The notes under the pieces: model-generated | The model's input: the letters and a program-made list of their open reading frames with translations, nothing else | Databases searched by the model: none | Told to the model about the DNA's origin: nothing | DNA from: Aquirhabdus sp. | Lineage (GTDB): Bacteria > Pseudomonadota > Gammaproteobacteria > Pseudomonadales > Moraxellaceae | DNA: 5,462 nt | Direction of reading: 5' to 3' | Assembly: GCA_030150595.1 (NCBI GenBank) | Contig: JASLFQ010000053.1 | Location: 1-5,462, forward strand | Translations under genes and position numbers: made by a program | Shown: positions 4,405 through 5,462 of the stretch, in pieces | Numbering within the stretch: position 1 is the stretch's first letter | Layout: the number at the start of each line of letters is the position of its first letter

Positions 4405-5462
4405 TGTTGGATTTATTGTGGGTGCAACAGCAAAAAGTACGCATAGCTACTGTGCTATTACTTCTGTTGGCACTCTTCAACATCGCATACGCTAAACCTA
4501 TTGTTATTCCAATTAGTCATTTTTCCGATGATTATCATGCGACTGTGACCATAGATAGCAAAGACAAAGATGAGGTATTTAAGCCTGGCATCATCAAGGT
4601 CTATGATCGCCAGAATAAAAAAATCATTGAGGTTGCATCCGATGAACTGGCATTTGATGTCGAAGATGGCGCGACGCCAGCCAATATCAAAGAATTGCCT
4701 TACGGTCGACAAAGTCTATTAATTTATGATGATTTTAACTTTGATGGACATAAAGATCTCGCCATCATGGATGGGCAAAATTCGTGTTATCACGGGCCAT
4801 CTTTTCAGATTTATTTGGCAACTGACCACGGTTTTCGCCTAGATCAGGATTTCACCCGTTTAGCGCAAGAATACTGTGGCATGTTTGAGACCGATGCCAA
4901 GAACAAAACAATCAATGTCATGACTAAAAGTGGATGTTGCGACCATACCTTTGAAACGTATCAGGTGGCGGCAGGAAAATTGAAATTACTGATTTCTTCA
5001 GAAGATCAACTCATAGGCGATAGTCCATTTGAATATGGTCGCATTGTAGATACGTTAGGAGATAGCAAACCCGCGAAAACGCGTGAGCATATTTATCTGA
5101 CCATAGCGGATCCAAAGGAGAATAATACTGGGGATAGTTCTGCAACGTATATGCTGTTCACATTTAACCCCGCCAAGCAGCCCCATAAATCCGTATTTAT
5201 CGTAAAAAATAGTGATCATGATGTTGATTACGCACTGGTCAATCACGCGCAGAACGATACCGTAGAACTGAGTTATTCACTCGCCATACAGGGTATCTAC
5301 CCATCGAACCAGAAACGTGCTGAACAGATGCAAAATATTCAGGGTTCTATAGAAGATGATCGTTATAAATTGCAATACAACTGCGCGCTACATGCGCTGA
5401 GTTTTAGTATTGGAGATGTACTCTATCAAGTATCCGATCAACCCCATTTGGGCGTGACGGTG
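4404..5462 (+). CDS. Secreted XAC2610-like (FG-GAP-type calcium loop) protein, 3' end outside window
   Basis: A frame opening at ATG 4404 runs 353 codons without a stop to the right edge, so the protein is C-terminally truncated here. Residues 1-30 form a signal peptide: K11 and R13, then the hydrophobic core ATVLLLLLALFNI, then AYA before a predicted cut at A30/K31. The mature protein is therefore probably periplasmic or exported. D110-F-N112-F-D114-G-H-K-D118-LAI is a DxNxDGxxD calcium-binding loop as in FG-GAP repeats. GQNSCYHGPSFQIYL (124-138), FTRLAQEYCGMF (150-161) and KSGCCDHTFETY (175-186) match the pattern of XAC2610-related proteins, whose function is not established to my knowledge. 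C128, C158, C178 and C179 could form disulfides after export. Residues from about 200 onward look beta-rich and I do not recognise them. The start overlaps the hyi stop by one base and has GGGTGA upstream. ATA isoleucine codons appear six times here, against none in hyi. A GTG at 4422 is a weaker alternative start. Confidence 0.82.
   Translation, partial: MLDLLWVQQQKVRIATVLLLLLALFNIAYAKPIVIPISHFSDDYHATVTIDSKDKDEVFKPGIIKVYDRQNKKIIEVASDELAFDVEDGATPANIKELPYGRQSLLIYDDFNFDGHKDLAIMDGQNSCYHGPSFQIYLATDHGFRLDQDFTRLAQEYCGMFETDAKNKTINVMTKSGCCDHTFETYQVAAGKLKLLISSEDQLIGDSPFEYGRIVDTLGDSKPAKTREHIYLTIADPKENNTGDSSATYMLFTFNPAKQPHKSVFIVKNSDHDVDYALVNHAQNDTVELSYSLAIQGIYPSNQKRAEQMQNIQGSIEDDRYKLQYNCALHALSFSIGDVLYQVSDQPHLGVTV

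Noticed and set aside
4458..4712. An 84-codon minus-strand reading frame opposite the right-edge gene.
   Set aside because: It lies antisense to a well supported plus-strand frame with a signal peptide and calcium loop, and has no recognisable domain.

Overview
The window carries six genes, all on the + strand, and looks like ordinary gammaproteobacterial chromosome. The BarA/GacS-type sensor kinase end, the style of the metabolic genes, and a base composition that looks moderate by eye (about mid-40s % GC) would fit a Moraxellaceae/Acinetobacter-like host. That placement is an inference, and nothing here fixes the genus. The genes at both edges are cut by the window. No tRNA, rRNA, CRISPR array, transposase or phage gene was found.

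Layout, left to right: (1) the C-terminal part of a BarA/GacS hybrid histidine kinase, with a receiver and an Hpt domain; (2) a 167-residue membrane protein of unknown function; (3) a crotonase-fold enoyl-CoA hydratase/isomerase-like enzyme, with a plausible sigma70-type promoter in front; (4) a beta-hydroxyacid dehydrogenase resembling tartronate semialdehyde reductase; (5) a hydroxypyruvate isomerase (Hyi family); (6) a secreted protein with an XAC2610/FG-GAP-like calcium-loop domain. Gene 6 starts inside the stop codon of hyi and runs off the right edge.

Genes 4 and 5 make biochemical sense together. Hydroxypyruvate isomerase interconverts hydroxypyruvate and tartronate semialdehyde, and a GlxR/GarR-type reductase turns tartronate semialdehyde into D-glycerate. 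No glyoxylate carboligase is in view, so the route feeding them cannot be seen. The crotonase keeps only one of the two classical hydratase glutamates, which leaves its reaction open.

The most notable non-coding structure is a pair of REP-like hairpins built on the same 15-base arm (CTGAGCTTGTCGAAG and its complement). One lies just upstream and one just downstream of the dehydrogenase gene. They separate genes 3/4 and 4/5 and could act as transcript-processing, stability or attenuation elements, or simply be dispersed genomic repeats. I found no convincing previously undescribed system. The points most worth a second look are the hairpin pair, a possible alternative pairing at the dehydrogenase start codon, and the translationally coupled secreted protein with an unrecognised C-terminal half and different codon use.
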